From: Bacillota bacterium
GTDB taxonomy: Bacteria; Bacillota; Clostridia; Christensenellales; Aristaeellaceae
Reading direction: 5' to 3'
Length of the DNA stretch: 11,854 nt
Assembly (NCBI GenBank): GCA_023391725.1
Contig: JAEWAH010000066.1
Span: forward strand, 1 to 11,854
Shown here: positions 1 to 6,777 of the stretch, one piece after another
How positions within the stretch are numbered: position 1 is the stretch's first letter
Layout: each line of letters begins with the position of its first letter
Made by a program: the position numbers and the translations under genes
The notes under the pieces: model-generated
Database searches by the model: none
Told to the model about the DNA's origin: nothing
The model's input: only the letters and a program-made list of their open reading frames with translations

Positions 1-369
1 ACCTCCCACTATATGGAGGAGGTGGAACAGATCTGCTCCCGCATTGCCATCATGGATAAGGGGCAGATCATCGCCCAGGGAACCAAGGAAGAACTCAAGG
101 CCATGATCAACGTGGGGGAGAAGGTCACCGTGGAGGCCCTGGACTTAAGCGATACAGCCATGGCCTGCATCCGGGCGCTGCCGGGGCTGACTTCCGCCGA
201 ATACGACGGACGGGAGCTGACGGTAAAGTTCATGGCGGGCAGCAGGAACCTTTTGCACCTGCTGGACTGTATGAAGGAAAATAATGTTTCCTTTGGCCAG
301 GTGTATTCCGTGCTGCCCACGCTCAACGATGTTTTCCTGGAGATCACGGGAAAACAGCTGCGGGATTAG
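1..369 (+). CDS. ABC transporter ATP-binding protein, C-terminal part (5' end outside window)
   Basis: The reading frame is open from base 1, so only about the last 122 residues are present. The first codons read TSHYMEEVEQICSRIAIMDK, the typical switch region after Walker B. The His at codon 3 is the H-loop histidine that contacts the ATP gamma-phosphate. Walker A, Q-loop and signature motifs must lie upstream of the window. The remaining ~95 residues form the C-terminal extension common in drug and Na+ exporter ATPases, ending with the family-typical LNDVFLEITGKQLRD. The stop lies 12 bases before the next gene, a permease with a strong Shine-Dalgarno, so this is the energising subunit of the exporter encoded by the next two genes. 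The substrate cannot be read from the sequence. The family assignment is firm. Confidence 0.93.
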   Translation, partial: TSHYMEEVEQICSRIAIMDKGQIIAQGTKEELKAMINVGEKVTVEALDLSDTAMACIRALPGLTSAEYDGRELTVKFMAGSRNLLHLLDCMKENNVSFGQVYSVLPTLNDVFLEITGKQLRD

Positions 370-381
370 GAGGTAATTGTC

Positions 382-1518
382 ATGTTCCGGCATGTATTTG
401 CCTATCGGCTCAAATATCTTTTGCGCAGCCGGCAGACGGTTTTCTGGACGCTGCTGTTTCCCATCATGATGTCACTTTTGTTCGCCATGGCTCTTTCCAA
501 TGTCTATCAGGCGGAAGTCTTTCACCGGATTCCTATCGCCGTAGTGAATAGCCCGGCCTACCGGGCCGACGCTGCGCTGCGCGGTGTGCTGGAAGCGGTC
601 TCCATCGGGGAAGACCCGTTGTTTGAGCTCACGGTCATGGGTAAGGGTCAGGCAAAAGACGCGCTGGCCGCGGGGAGCATCAAGGGCTACCTGGAGGCGG
701 ATGGTGGACTCCGAGCCGTGGTGTCCGCCTCAGGCATCGAGCAGACGATCTTGAAAAGCTTCCTGGATAGATACCTGCAGATGCAAGAAACGGCTGGAAA
801 CCTGCTGAAACGCAACCCTGCCGCCATCCTCACCGGGCTAATCGCCGACCTGTCCAGCCAGAAGGAATACACTAGGCCCTTGGGCGGTATGCCCAAGGCG
901 GAGACGCTGCTTGCCTACTACTACGCGCTGCTGGCCATGGCATGCCTGTACGGTGGCTTCTGGGGAGCGCAGGAAGTCAACGATATCCAGGCCAATCTGT
1001 CCCAGCAGGGCGCGAGGGTCGGCGTCGCGCCCGTCCACAAGCTTAAGGCGTTTATGGCCGGTATGACCGCGAGCTTTACTGTCCAATACTCAGAAGTGCT
1101 CATCCTGCTTGCCTTCATGCGCTTTGTGATCGGGGTGGACTTTGGAAACCAGCTGGGGTATATCCTGATCCTGTGTTTTGCCGGGAGCCTGATGGGTATC
1201 ACCTTCGGCGCAGCGGTGGCTGCTGTCGGCCGCAAGAGTGAGGGCGCGACAACGGGCATCCTGATCGCTGTGAGCATGCTCCTGTCGTTCTTCTCCGGGC
1301 TTATGTTTGCCGAGATCAAGTATATCGTGGCCCGCGCGTTCCCAGCCGCCTCTTATTTAAACCCGGCCGCCCTGGTGGCGGATGGCTTCTATGCCCTGTA
1401 CTACTATGAGAGCCATGGCCGCTATTGGCTGAACGTAGGGCTGCTCATTGCCTTCTCAACCCTGTTCTGTCTGCTCATCTACCGCGCGCTAAGGAGGCGG
1501 AAGTATGCAAGCCTTTAA
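382..1518 (+). CDS. ABC-2 type transporter permease (first of two)
   Basis: This 378-residue membrane protein has the ABC-2 exporter permease layout: a basic N-terminus (FAYRLKYLLRSRQTVFW), one helix at about 20-40, a long extracellular region (about 45-170), and then a block of roughly five helices from about 175 to 370. The tail RALRRRKYASL is basic and cytoplasmic. The start at 382 follows TAGGAGGT with about 7 bases of spacing. The gene lies 12 bases after the ATPase stop, and its last 14 bases overlap the next permease, so the two are probably translationally coupled. It most likely forms half of a heterodimeric transmembrane channel. Export of a drug, lipid or peptide is the usual role of the family, but nothing here identifies the substrate. 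Confidence 0.9.
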   Translation: MFRHVFAYRLKYLLRSRQTVFWTLLFPIMMSLLFAMALSNVYQAEVFHRIPIAVVNSPAYRADAALRGVLEAVSIGEDPLFELTVMGKGQAKDALAAGSIKGYLEADGGLRAVVSASGIEQTILKSFLDRYLQMQETAGNLLKRNPAAILTGLIADLSSQKEYTRPLGGMPKAETLLAYYYALLAMACLYGGFWGAQEVNDIQANLSQQGARVGVAPVHKLKAFMAGMTASFTVQYSEVLILLAFMRFVIGVDFGNQLGYILILCFAGSLMGITFGAAVAAVGRKSEGATTGILIAVSMLLSFFSGLMFAEIKYIVARAFPAASYLNPAALVADGFYALYYYESHGRYWLNVGLLIAFSTLFCLLIYRALRRRKYASL

Positions 1519-2686
1519 GGTCTATTTCAAGGTCGTCCGTGCGAGCCGGATGCAGATGCTGGTCTATGTGATCATCTTCCTGGGGGTCACCATGGTGATG
1601 AGCTCGCTGTATGGTGGCAGCGTCGCCCCGCAGACCGCCTCGTTTTCCGCCGTAAGGTCCAAAGCTGCCGTAATAAGCTACGACGAGGATTCTCCCTTGC
1701 TCAAAGGTTTTGTGGATTACCTTTCGGCCAATGCGCAGCTTGAAAATATCTCCGGGGAAGGAGAGGCACTCCGGGATGCACTTTTCTTTCACGCCATAGA
1801 GTTTGCCGTCAAGATCCCTAAGGGTTTCACCCAGGCATTCTTGGATGGGGAGGATGTATCTCTTGAAACGGCCAGTTCCGCGTATTCTTCCGACACGGTA
1901 TTCTTAAAGGACCTGGTGGACCGGTACTTTAATACTGCCGCCTTATATGTAAAGCATGGCGCAGGGCTTGACCAAGTGGAGATAGCCCGGCTTGTAGCAA
2001 GCGACCTGAAAGTTTCAGCACCCATCAGGGTAGAAGCTGCAACGTCCGCGCAGCCGACAGCAGGGGAATATGTCTACGTCCTCAACTATATGGCCTACCC
2101 CCTGTTCGCGATGCTGATCCTGGGAGTCGTCACCATCATGCTGGTGTTCAACCAAACGGATCTGAAACGCCGCAATCTGTGCGCTCCTTTGCCTTCTGCT
2201 AAAACGAACCTGCAGATTTTCCTGGGTCATCTGATATACGGCGTGGTCTGCTGGACACTGATGTGTGCCATTGGCGTAGGCAGATATGTTCATGAAATGA
2301 TTTCCCTCAAAGGATTCTGGACGTGCCTCAATGCCTTCGCGTTCATGCTGGCCTGCTTGGGCATCAGTTTCCTGGTAGGTACACTTATCAAAAAGAGCAC
2401 CGCTGTGCCCGCAATACAAAATATCCTGGCGCTGGGCACCAGCTTCTTAAGCGGCGCGTTCGTGCCACAGTACCTTCTGGGCAAGACTGTGCTCACCATT
2501 GCCAGTTTCACGCCCACCTACTGGTACGTGCGGACAAACCATGCCATCGCGGAGCTTTCCGGGTTCTCATTCACAGAGGTTGCGCCAATCCTGGGGTATA
2601 TGCTAATCCTTGTGGGATTTGGCGTGGCGGCGATGCTGGTGGCCCTGGCCGCCGCCAAAAAGCAGAGTGCCGGCAGCGCCCACTGA
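1505..2686 (+). CDS. ABC-2 type transporter permease (second of two)
   Basis: This 393-residue permease has the same topology as its upstream neighbour: an N-terminal helix at about 18-35, an extracellular segment of about 150 residues, and a C-terminal helix bundle from about 190 to 385 ending in a basic, alanine-rich tail. The start is supported by AAGGAGG seven bases upstream, inside the last codons of the first permease, so the genes overlap by 14 bases. Sequence identity between the two permeases appears low by eye, which suits a heterodimer. A single ATPase gene precedes them. No clear terminator follows; the next signal is the tRNA promoter at 2721. The assignment to the ABC-2 family is confident and the transported molecule is unknown. 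Confidence 0.88.
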   Translation: MQAFKVYFKVVRASRMQMLVYVIIFLGVTMVMSSLYGGSVAPQTASFSAVRSKAAVISYDEDSPLLKGFVDYLSANAQLENISGEGEALRDALFFHAIEFAVKIPKGFTQAFLDGEDVSLETASSAYSSDTVFLKDLVDRYFNTAALYVKHGAGLDQVEIARLVASDLKVSAPIRVEAATSAQPTAGEYVYVLNYMAYPLFAMLILGVVTIMLVFNQTDLKRRNLCAPLPSAKTNLQIFLGHLIYGVVCWTLMCAIGVGRYVHEMISLKGFWTCLNAFAFMLACLGISFLVGTLIKKSTAVPAIQNILALGTSFLSGAFVPQYLLGKTVLTIASFTPTYWYVRTNHAIAELSGFSFTEVAPILGYMLILVGFGVAAMLVALAAAKKQSAGSAH

Positions 2687-2720
2687 CAAAAGATATGTCC
2701 TAAAAATTTTGCATTCAGGC

Positions 2721-2748
2721 TTGACATGCGCCCGGGAACGTGTATAAT
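2721..2748 (+). promoter_or_regulatory. Consensus sigma-A promoter of tRNA-Lys
   Basis: TTGACA at 2721-2726 and TATAAT at 2743-2748 are both perfect consensus hexamers, separated by 16 bases. Transcription would start near 2755, about 34 bases before the mature tRNA, leaving a short 5' leader for RNase P to remove. Consensus promoters of this kind are typical of stable RNA genes. Confidence 0.9.
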
Positions 2749-2788
2749 ATTCTTCGTCGGCAGCGGAGAAACGCCGTTCCCGGGATGT

Positions 2789-2864
2789 GCACCATTAGCT
2801 CAGTTGGTAGAGCACCTGACTCTTAATCAGGGTGTCTAGGGTTCGAGTCCCTAATGGTGTACCA
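2789..2864 (+). tRNA. tRNA-Lys (anticodon CTT)
   Basis: A full cloverleaf can be drawn. The acceptor arms are GCACCAT (2789-2795) and ATGGTGT (2854-2860), with a G-U first pair. The D arm contains AGTTGGTAGA. The anticodon stem CCTGA/TCAGG encloses the loop CTCTTAA with anticodon CTT at 2822-2824, which reads AAG lysine codons. The T stem TAGGG/CCCTA encloses TTCGAGT. The 3' end ACCA (2861-2864, discriminator base A plus CCA) is encoded. The gene has its own promoter and terminator and appears to be a single-gene unit. I saw no integrase or duplicated tRNA end nearby that would mark it as a used integration site. Confidence 0.97.
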
Positions 2865-2878
2865 GAATAAGCTCTTTG

Positions 2879-2908
2879 AAAGCCTTTGCTTTTAAAGGGC
2901 TTTTCTTT
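2879..2908 (+). terminator. Intrinsic terminator after tRNA-Lys
   Basis: The arms AAAGCCTTT (2879-2887) and AAGGGCTTT (2895-2903) form a nine-pair stem with one G-U pair and a seven-base loop. The T-rich run TTTTCTTTAT follows. It lies 14 bases after the tRNA CCA end. Confidence 0.85.
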
Positions 2909-2921
2909 ATGTACGGATCCG

Positions 2922-2963
2922 AGAATAAAAGAACGAGCCCGAAGAATACTCTTCGGGCTCGTT
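2922..2963 (-). terminator. Strong intrinsic terminator of the secreted-protein gene
   Basis: A perfect 14-base inverted repeat (2932-2945 and 2950-2963) with a four-base loop lies 22 bases after the stop codon of the minus-strand gene. On the minus strand it is followed by TTCTTTTATTC. It stands back to back with the tRNA terminator and insulates the two convergent units. Confidence 0.9.
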
Positions 2964-2985
2964 GGTAATTGGGCGCCTGGGTGTA

Positions 2986-3600
2986 TTAGTGGGGGATATA
3001 GATGCTGTCCAGGAAGTCGATCACTTCATCTTCAGAATAGAAGGTCCGTGCATCCAATTGTGCATGATACCAACTGTTCGAATATTGGCCATTGCCATTT
3101 GCAATAGACTTACCCTGCTTCCAATGCGCATAGACTTCCCTGGCGTTCACCGGCGCCTTGTCCTCCACAACCGGAGCCGGTCTTGCCAGAACTGTGATAG
3201 TGACGCTGGAAGATGAGAAATAGGTCCGTTTGCCAGATTCATCATGCTTCACAACAATGCTATACATGACTGTATATTCGCCAGGGACATCACTGGAGAA
3301 TGTTGCGGTGGAAACAAATTGGGACTTTCTTTCAAGAGCGGCGCCAGATGCGGTAGATGACGCAACATTTGTCCAATTTTCAGAGGACAGATAGAGAAGC
3401 TGGTTTGCTTTGTTTGAGGTGTATGTGGTAGTAGCGGTAAGGTCAACAGTCTCGCCGACGAAAACCTGCAAACTGCTTGCGCTCAAAGAGGTTCCGACTA
3501 CAAATTCGGGAGCACCGGCGTTGGCCGGAGCAGCCCATGCGCTCATCGCAGCGCCTAAAACGAGAACCAAAGCAAGACAAATACCTGTGATCTTTTTCAT
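2986..3600 (-). CDS. Secreted protein with Ig-like domain and unknown C-terminal domain
   Basis: This 204-residue protein has a clear signal peptide: basic MKK, a hydrophobic core to about residue 20, and a probable cleavage site after AWA or AWAA near 23-24. Residues about 36-137 are rich in Ser, Thr and Val and alternate as beta strands (for example LQVFVGETVDLTATTTY, PGEYTVMYSIVVKHD), suggesting a bacterial Ig-like fold. Residues about 150-204 differ: aromatic-rich and mixed, with HWKQGKSIANGNGQYSNSWY and an acidic end. I do not recognise that part. No sortase motif or anchor helix is visible, so it is probably released or held non-covalently. A GTG nine bases upstream (3609) is rejected because it overlaps the Shine-Dalgarno GAAAGGG (3615-3609). 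The ATG at 3600 has ideal eight-base spacing. The gene ends in its own terminator. Function unknown. Confidence 0.85.
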   Translation of the reverse strand: MKKITGICLALVLVLGAAMSAWAAPANAGAPEFVVGTSLSASSLQVFVGETVDLTATTTYTSNKANQLLYLSSENWTNVASSTASGAALERKSQFVSTATFSSDVPGEYTVMYSIVVKHDESGKRTYFSSSSVTITVLARPAPVVEDKAPVNAREVYAHWKQGKSIANGNGQYSNSWYHAQLDARTFYSEDEVIDFLDSIYIPH

Positions 3601-3608
3601 TTTTTTCA

Positions 3609-3615
3609 CCCTTTC
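3609..3615 (-). promoter_or_regulatory. Ribosome binding site that fixes the start of the secreted protein
   Basis: On the minus strand GAAAGGG is followed by eight bases and then ATG (3600-3598). The alternative GTG at 3609-3607 would begin inside this site, so it cannot be the main start. Confidence 0.7.
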
Positions 3616-3704
3616 ACATCATTTGCAGAATATAACCAGTTTTGCGGCTTGAGGTATTTGGTAATTGTCGTAATGATTTTGCCAACCCCCCTTTTCTTGA
3701 ACAC

Positions 3705-3728
3705 AAAAAAACCGGCCTATGGCCGGTT
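3705..3728 (-). terminator. Intrinsic terminator of the candidate small RNA
   Basis: On the minus strand an eight-pair GC-rich stem AACCGGCC/GGCCGGTT (3728-3721 and 3717-3710) with a three-base loop runs into seven T (3711-3705). It lies upstream, not downstream, of the nearest minus-strand gene, so it must end a separate or attenuated transcript. Confidence 0.88.
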
Positions 3729-3786
3729 ACGCTACTTGCTCGCTATATAGAAAGCGTCCAAATAATCTATATAGGTCGTTGCATCC
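3705..3786 (-). ncRNA. Candidate small structured RNA or leader upstream of the secreted-protein gene
   Basis: A transcript of about 82 bases is bounded by a promoter-like sequence (3793-3818) and an intrinsic terminator (3705-3728). A nine-pair hairpin has arms at 3774-3766 (CTATATAGA) and 3751-3743 (TCTATATAG) with a 14-base loop. Loop bases ACGCT (3757-3753) are complementary to AGCGT (3733-3729), which directly abuts the terminator stem, so an H-type pseudoknot stacked on the terminator is possible. It contains no useful open frame, only a five-codon ATG frame without a ribosome site. It points toward the secreted-protein gene, whose start lies about 105 bases beyond the terminator. It could be an independent sRNA or a termination-controlled leader. 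I do not match it to any riboswitch class I know. Structure by eye only. Confidence 0.5.
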
Positions 3787-3792
3787 AAAAGT

Positions 3793-3818
3793 ATTGTACC
3801 ATAAATAGGAGAAGTCAA
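3793..3818 (-). promoter_or_regulatory. Extended -10 promoter of the candidate small RNA
   Basis: On the minus strand TGG-TACAAT (3801-3793) is an extended -10 element with one mismatch in the hexamer. TTGACT lies at 3818-3813, but the spacing is only 14 bases, so the extended -10 would have to carry the promoter. Transcription would start near G3786. Confidence 0.55.
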
Positions 3819-3973
3819 AACAATTTTTTTCTAAAGAAATTCCATAGAATGTTAAAAGAATCTTAATTTAGTTGAACAATATCTATAGATTGAAGCTATA
3901 AAGGCAATAAAATATATGGCTGGGTCCACATCTTTTTACATGCGCCTTTCAAAAATCTGCTTTCAAATTCTCA

Positions 3974-4002
3974 TTGACACCCAGCGTCATAAATCATATA
4001 AT
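3974..4002 (+). promoter_or_regulatory. Consensus promoter of the tetR operon
   Basis: TTGACA (3974-3979), exactly 17 bases, then TATAAT (3997-4002): a perfect sigma-A promoter. Transcription would start near 4009. This rules out any start of the downstream gene at or near 3974. So strong a promoter in front of a regulator gene fits one that is normally held repressed. Confidence 0.9.
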
Positions 4003-4032
4003 AACGTCGTTATTGAAAATAACACTGTTATT
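4000..4032. promoter_or_regulatory. Tandem palindromic operators, probably for the TetR protein
   Basis: Two 15-bp palindromes share the same arms: AATAACG-T-CGTTATT (4000-4014) and AATAAC-ACT-GTTATT (4018-4032). Their centres are 18 bp apart. The first overlaps the last bases of the -10 hexamer and covers the expected transcription start. The second lies in the early leader. Paired dyads over a promoter directly upstream of a tetR-type gene are the standard autorepression arrangement. That the product binds here is an inference. Confidence 0.78.
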
Positions 4033-4075
4033 ATTTCAAGATGGGGGCGTCCATTTGGCAAGGGAAGATCAAAAG

Positions 4076-4636
4076 ATGCGCAGCGAGCAGGTGCGCCAGG
4101 CTATTCTTGATACGGCCTACGAAATGGGTCTGCGCGAGGGGTTTGAGGCGGTAACTGTCAGGAAGATCATCCACAAGATGGGGTACTCCACCGGGGTCGT
4201 CTATCATCATTTTCAGGATAAGCAGGAGATCATCGATGCCATCGAGCAGTCGGAAACGGACCGGCTTCGCGCCGCCATATCCGAACAGCTGGACGATACG
4301 AAGGATATCATCCACAACATGGAAGCGGCGCTTCGCAGGATCATGAGGCTGGCATATGAGGAACCGGAGAAATACAACCTCATCGTTTTGCATAAGTACA
4401 GCCGTAACAAATCGGAAAACTCCGGGTGGCTCACTTACCTGAGCGAAAATCTGGGTGCCGCCATGCGCGAGGGAACCATCCGTGCTATGGATGCCGGGAA
4501 AGCCGCTTTTTCAATCTGGAGTTCATTCCTGGGATTTCATTTGATGATCTCCCGCCGGAATGATCTTACCTGGGAGCAAGCCGAGGAACTGTTCAAGGTC
4601 CAATTTGATATCATCTTAAGGGGGATATTGGCATGA
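4076..4636 (+). CDS. TetR/AcrR family transcriptional regulator
   Basis: This 186-residue protein has a TetR-type N-terminal DNA-binding domain. Residues about 6-53 read QVRQAILDTAYEMGLREGF, then AVTVRKIIHKMGYSTGVVYH and HFQDKQEII, which is the family helix-turn-helix with its YHHF recognition-helix end. The rest is an all-helical ligand and dimer domain too variable to predict an inducer. ATG 4076 follows AAGGGA at ten-base spacing. TTG 4055 (start MAREDQK) after GGGGGCG is a real alternative that would add seven residues. Starts further upstream fall inside the promoter. The promoter carries paired operators, so autoregulation is likely. The gene overlaps the next by ATGA and so is translationally coupled to the operon it probably controls. 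Confidence 0.9.
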   Translation: MRSEQVRQAILDTAYEMGLREGFEAVTVRKIIHKMGYSTGVVYHHFQDKQEIIDAIEQSETDRLRAAISEQLDDTKDIIHNMEAALRRIMRLAYEEPEKYNLIVLHKYSRNKSENSGWLTYLSENLGAAMREGTIRAMDAGKAAFSIWSSFLGFHLMISRRNDLTWEQAEELFKVQFDIILRGILA

Positions 4637-5520
4637 AGAGCAAGGGTCTTATCACAACGCTCGTCGTCTTCATCGTGTTGCTGTCGCTCCTGGCGTCGGT
4701 CTGGGGATTGCTGCCGGGTGTCGGGGAAGCTTATGAGGTCAATACTGTGCGCGGCGCAACGGTCACCATAGCTGGAAGCGGCCTATACCGCTATGATTCT
4801 GTAGGTTCCGTTGCCCAGGCAAAAGGGCAGGATCTGGTGACACTGATCCTGGCGTTGCCGCTGCTTGTTTTCTCGCTGATTTGGGCACACCGCGGGTCCC
4901 TGAAAGGCAGATTGCTGCTTGCCGGGACTGTGGGTTATTTCCTGTATACCTATGCCAGCTATACCTTTCTTGCGATGTATAACCCCTTGTTTCTTGTTTA
5001 TGTGGCCATCATGTCCATCAGTTTTTTCAGTTTCATATCGCTTTTCATGTCCTTTGACAGGGAACAGCTTCGCGCAAGCTTTGACAAGAGGTTCCCCGCA
5101 CGGTCCATCGGCGGCATCCTGATCTTCATCGGCGCGGCGATCCTTTTGATGTGGCTGGGACGGATCGTTCCGGCGCTTATAAGCGGCGGAGAGCCTGTGG
5201 GGATCGACCATTACACGACGCTTGTCATCCAGGCTCTTGATCTTGGGTTTATCGTGCCCGCGGCTCTCCTTGCGGGCATATCGCTGATCAGGCGTAAAGC
5301 GCTGGGATACCTGCTGGCCCCGGTGATGATCCTCAAGGCGGCTTCGCTGCTGGCTGCCATTACTGCTATGGCGGTGATGACGGCCCTTTCGGGGCTGAAT
5401 GTCAACTACGCCGAATTGGCGGTCTTCCTTGTCTTTGATATCTTGATCATCATTTGCCTTGTACAGGTTTTGCGCAATATCCGCAAGACTCCCGTCGCCG
5501 GGATCGCCGACCCATCATAA
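4633..5520 (+). CDS. Polytopic membrane protein of unknown function
   Basis: This 295-residue protein has about eight hydrophobic segments: roughly 6-27, 68-85, 95-113, 117-140, 157-180, 197-219, 226-253 and 259-281. The loop after the first helix (about 28-65) is likely extracytoplasmic and beta-rich (TVRGATVTIAGSGLYRYDSV). There are no ATPase, protease or transporter signature motifs I can name. The start ATG overlaps the tetR stop (ATGA), and the next gene begins 13 bases after its stop, so it belongs to the tetR operon. A membrane sensor or transporter partner of the regulator, or a helper of the acyltransferase, are both possible. I do not recognise the family with confidence. Confidence 0.82.
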   Translation: MKSKGLITTLVVFIVLLSLLASVWGLLPGVGEAYEVNTVRGATVTIAGSGLYRYDSVGSVAQAKGQDLVTLILALPLLVFSLIWAHRGSLKGRLLLAGTVGYFLYTYASYTFLAMYNPLFLVYVAIMSISFFSFISLFMSFDREQLRASFDKRFPARSIGGILIFIGAAILLMWLGRIVPALISGGEPVGIDHYTTLVIQALDLGFIVPAALLAGISLIRRKALGYLLAPVMILKAASLLAAITAMAVMTALSGLNVNYAELAVFLVFDILIIICLVQVLRNIRKTPVAGIADPS

Positions 5521-5533
5521 TGGAGGCTTCAAA

Positions 5534-6658
5534 ATGGAATCAAAACGGCTCTACTATATCGACTGGCTGCGGGCATTGGTCATCCTGACGCTAATTCCTT
5601 TTCATGCGGCGCTGACGTATTTGCGCTTTGGCTATGTGTATATCAAGGCGCCGGTCGCTGATCTTTCGGCGCTGCCATTTTTGATCGTCACAACGCCGCT
5701 TGGGGATTTTTTTATGACACTGCTGTTCTTCGTCTCGGGCGTTGCATCCTTTTATTCCTTTCAAAAAAGGGGCGGCGGCAGATATATCGGGGAACGGCTG
5801 CAAAAACTGATGAAGCCCTTTTTGCTGGGGTTTTTGACCATCTGTCCCGTGACGGCCTATCTTCAAGCCCTGTACGAAGGGTATCAGGGCGGTTTCATTT
5901 CCTTTATCCCGCAGTTTTTCTTCTATAAGCTCTTTTACTATCCAGCCTACGCGCATCTGTGGTTCCTGCTTTACCTGTTTGTGTTTTCCATGATGTGCGT
6001 GCCGCTGTTCAGACGGTGGCAGCGGGATGAAAGCCGCCTGCCCAGCATCGGCGCTTTCCTTTCAAAGGGGCACCGCCTTCTTTTGCCCATCGGGGCCATC
6101 ATCCTGTTGGAAACGTTCCTCCGCCCCTTTTTTGATGGGAAGCAGATGATCGTTGGCGATTGGGCAAACGACGCGGTTTACCTGAGCGTCTTTATCTTTG
6201 GCTATGTGTACGCGGCGGATGAGCGCATCCGGGAGGGCGTGAAGAGGTATTTCAAGCCCTCGGTCTTCTTTGGGATCATCGGTCTCGTGGGGCTCTTCTA
6301 CGCGAACATCATGTGGCAGGTGCTGGGTTTAAGCGATGCATACCTGTCCGTTGTCAGGGCTGTCTCCAAAGGGATCTACGAGTGCGCCGTCATCATCTTC
6401 CTGCTTTGCATGGGGCAGACCCATTTCAACCGGGGCGGCAATGTCATCGGATATTTGACACGTGCCTCCTTCCCGGTCTATCTGCTGCACTTTTTGCCCG
6501 TTACGTTCTTCACGCTGCTGCTTGTCCATTCGCCAATGCCAAACTTCCTCAAATTCCTGTTGACGTGCGCATTGTCGTATATCACGGTATTCCTTCTGTA
6601 CGAGGCTTGGCGCCGGGTTTTCGCGCTCAAGGCGGGAGTGCCACTGAAAGAATCGTGA
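5534..6658 (+). CDS. Family 3 membrane acyltransferase (OafA/MdoC-like)
   Basis: The 374-residue protein begins RLYYIDWLRALVILTLIPFH, the characteristic first helix of the acyltransferase family 3 (Pfam Acyl_transf_3), whose His (H24) is functionally important. Further family marks are AHLWFLLYLF (H141, in a membrane segment) and FPVYLLHF near the C-terminus (H319). About ten hydrophobic segments fill the chain. These enzymes move acyl groups, often acetyl or succinyl, onto glycans or lipids at the membrane. The acceptor here is unknown, though cell-wall glycan or a surface polymer is plausible in a Gram-positive. The start at 5534 has TGGAGG at seven-base spacing. An in-frame start at 5459 is rejected because it lies inside the upstream gene and lacks a ribosome site. 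It is the last gene of the tetR operon. Confidence 0.9.
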   Translation: MESKRLYYIDWLRALVILTLIPFHAALTYLRFGYVYIKAPVADLSALPFLIVTTPLGDFFMTLLFFVSGVASFYSFQKRGGGRYIGERLQKLMKPFLLGFLTICPVTAYLQALYEGYQGGFISFIPQFFFYKLFYYPAYAHLWFLLYLFVFSMMCVPLFRRWQRDESRLPSIGAFLSKGHRLLLPIGAIILLETFLRPFFDGKQMIVGDWANDAVYLSVFIFGYVYAADERIREGVKRYFKPSVFFGIIGLVGLFYANIMWQVLGLSDAYLSVVRAVSKGIYECAVIIFLLCMGQTHFNRGGNVIGYLTRASFPVYLLHFLPVTFFTLLLVHSPMPNFLKFLLTCALSYITVFLLYEAWRRVFALKAGVPLKES

Positions 6659-6707
6659 AATCTATTCGGGTGGGGAGATAAGTTCATCAGGAGAGGATAG
6701 GAGTATC

Positions 6708-6755
6708 AAAGCTGTTCCTTGAAGACCAAGCATCAAGGAGCAGCTTTTTGCTTTG
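6708..6755 (+). terminator. Terminator of the tetR-acyltransferase operon
   Basis: A 15-pair stem (arms 6708-6722 and 6733-6747, one G-U pair) with a ten-base loop is followed by TTTTTGCTTT counted from the last stem bases. It starts about 50 bases after the acyltransferase stop. Confidence 0.88.
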
Positions 6756-6777
6756 CTTCACTTGCAGTCGGATTTGG

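Noticed and set aside
2789..2864. tRNA-Lys as an integration site of a mobile element
   Set aside because: No integrase, no repeated copy of the tRNA 3' end and no cargo-like genes are seen in the window.
3705..3786. c-di-GMP-I, guanidine (mini-ykkC) or fluoride riboswitch
   Set aside because: Short resemblances such as GTAGCG and ACGAC occur, but the conserved core sequences and their order for these classes are not present.
3974..4075. Upstream extension of the TetR protein to a TTG at 3974
   Set aside because: The stretch contains the -35/-10 promoter and both operators, and transcription would begin near 4009, so it cannot be translated from this promoter.
5459..5533. Earlier in-frame start for the acyltransferase
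   Set aside because: It lies inside the preceding gene with no ribosome site. ATG 5534 has TGGAGG at good spacing and gives the typical family N-terminus.
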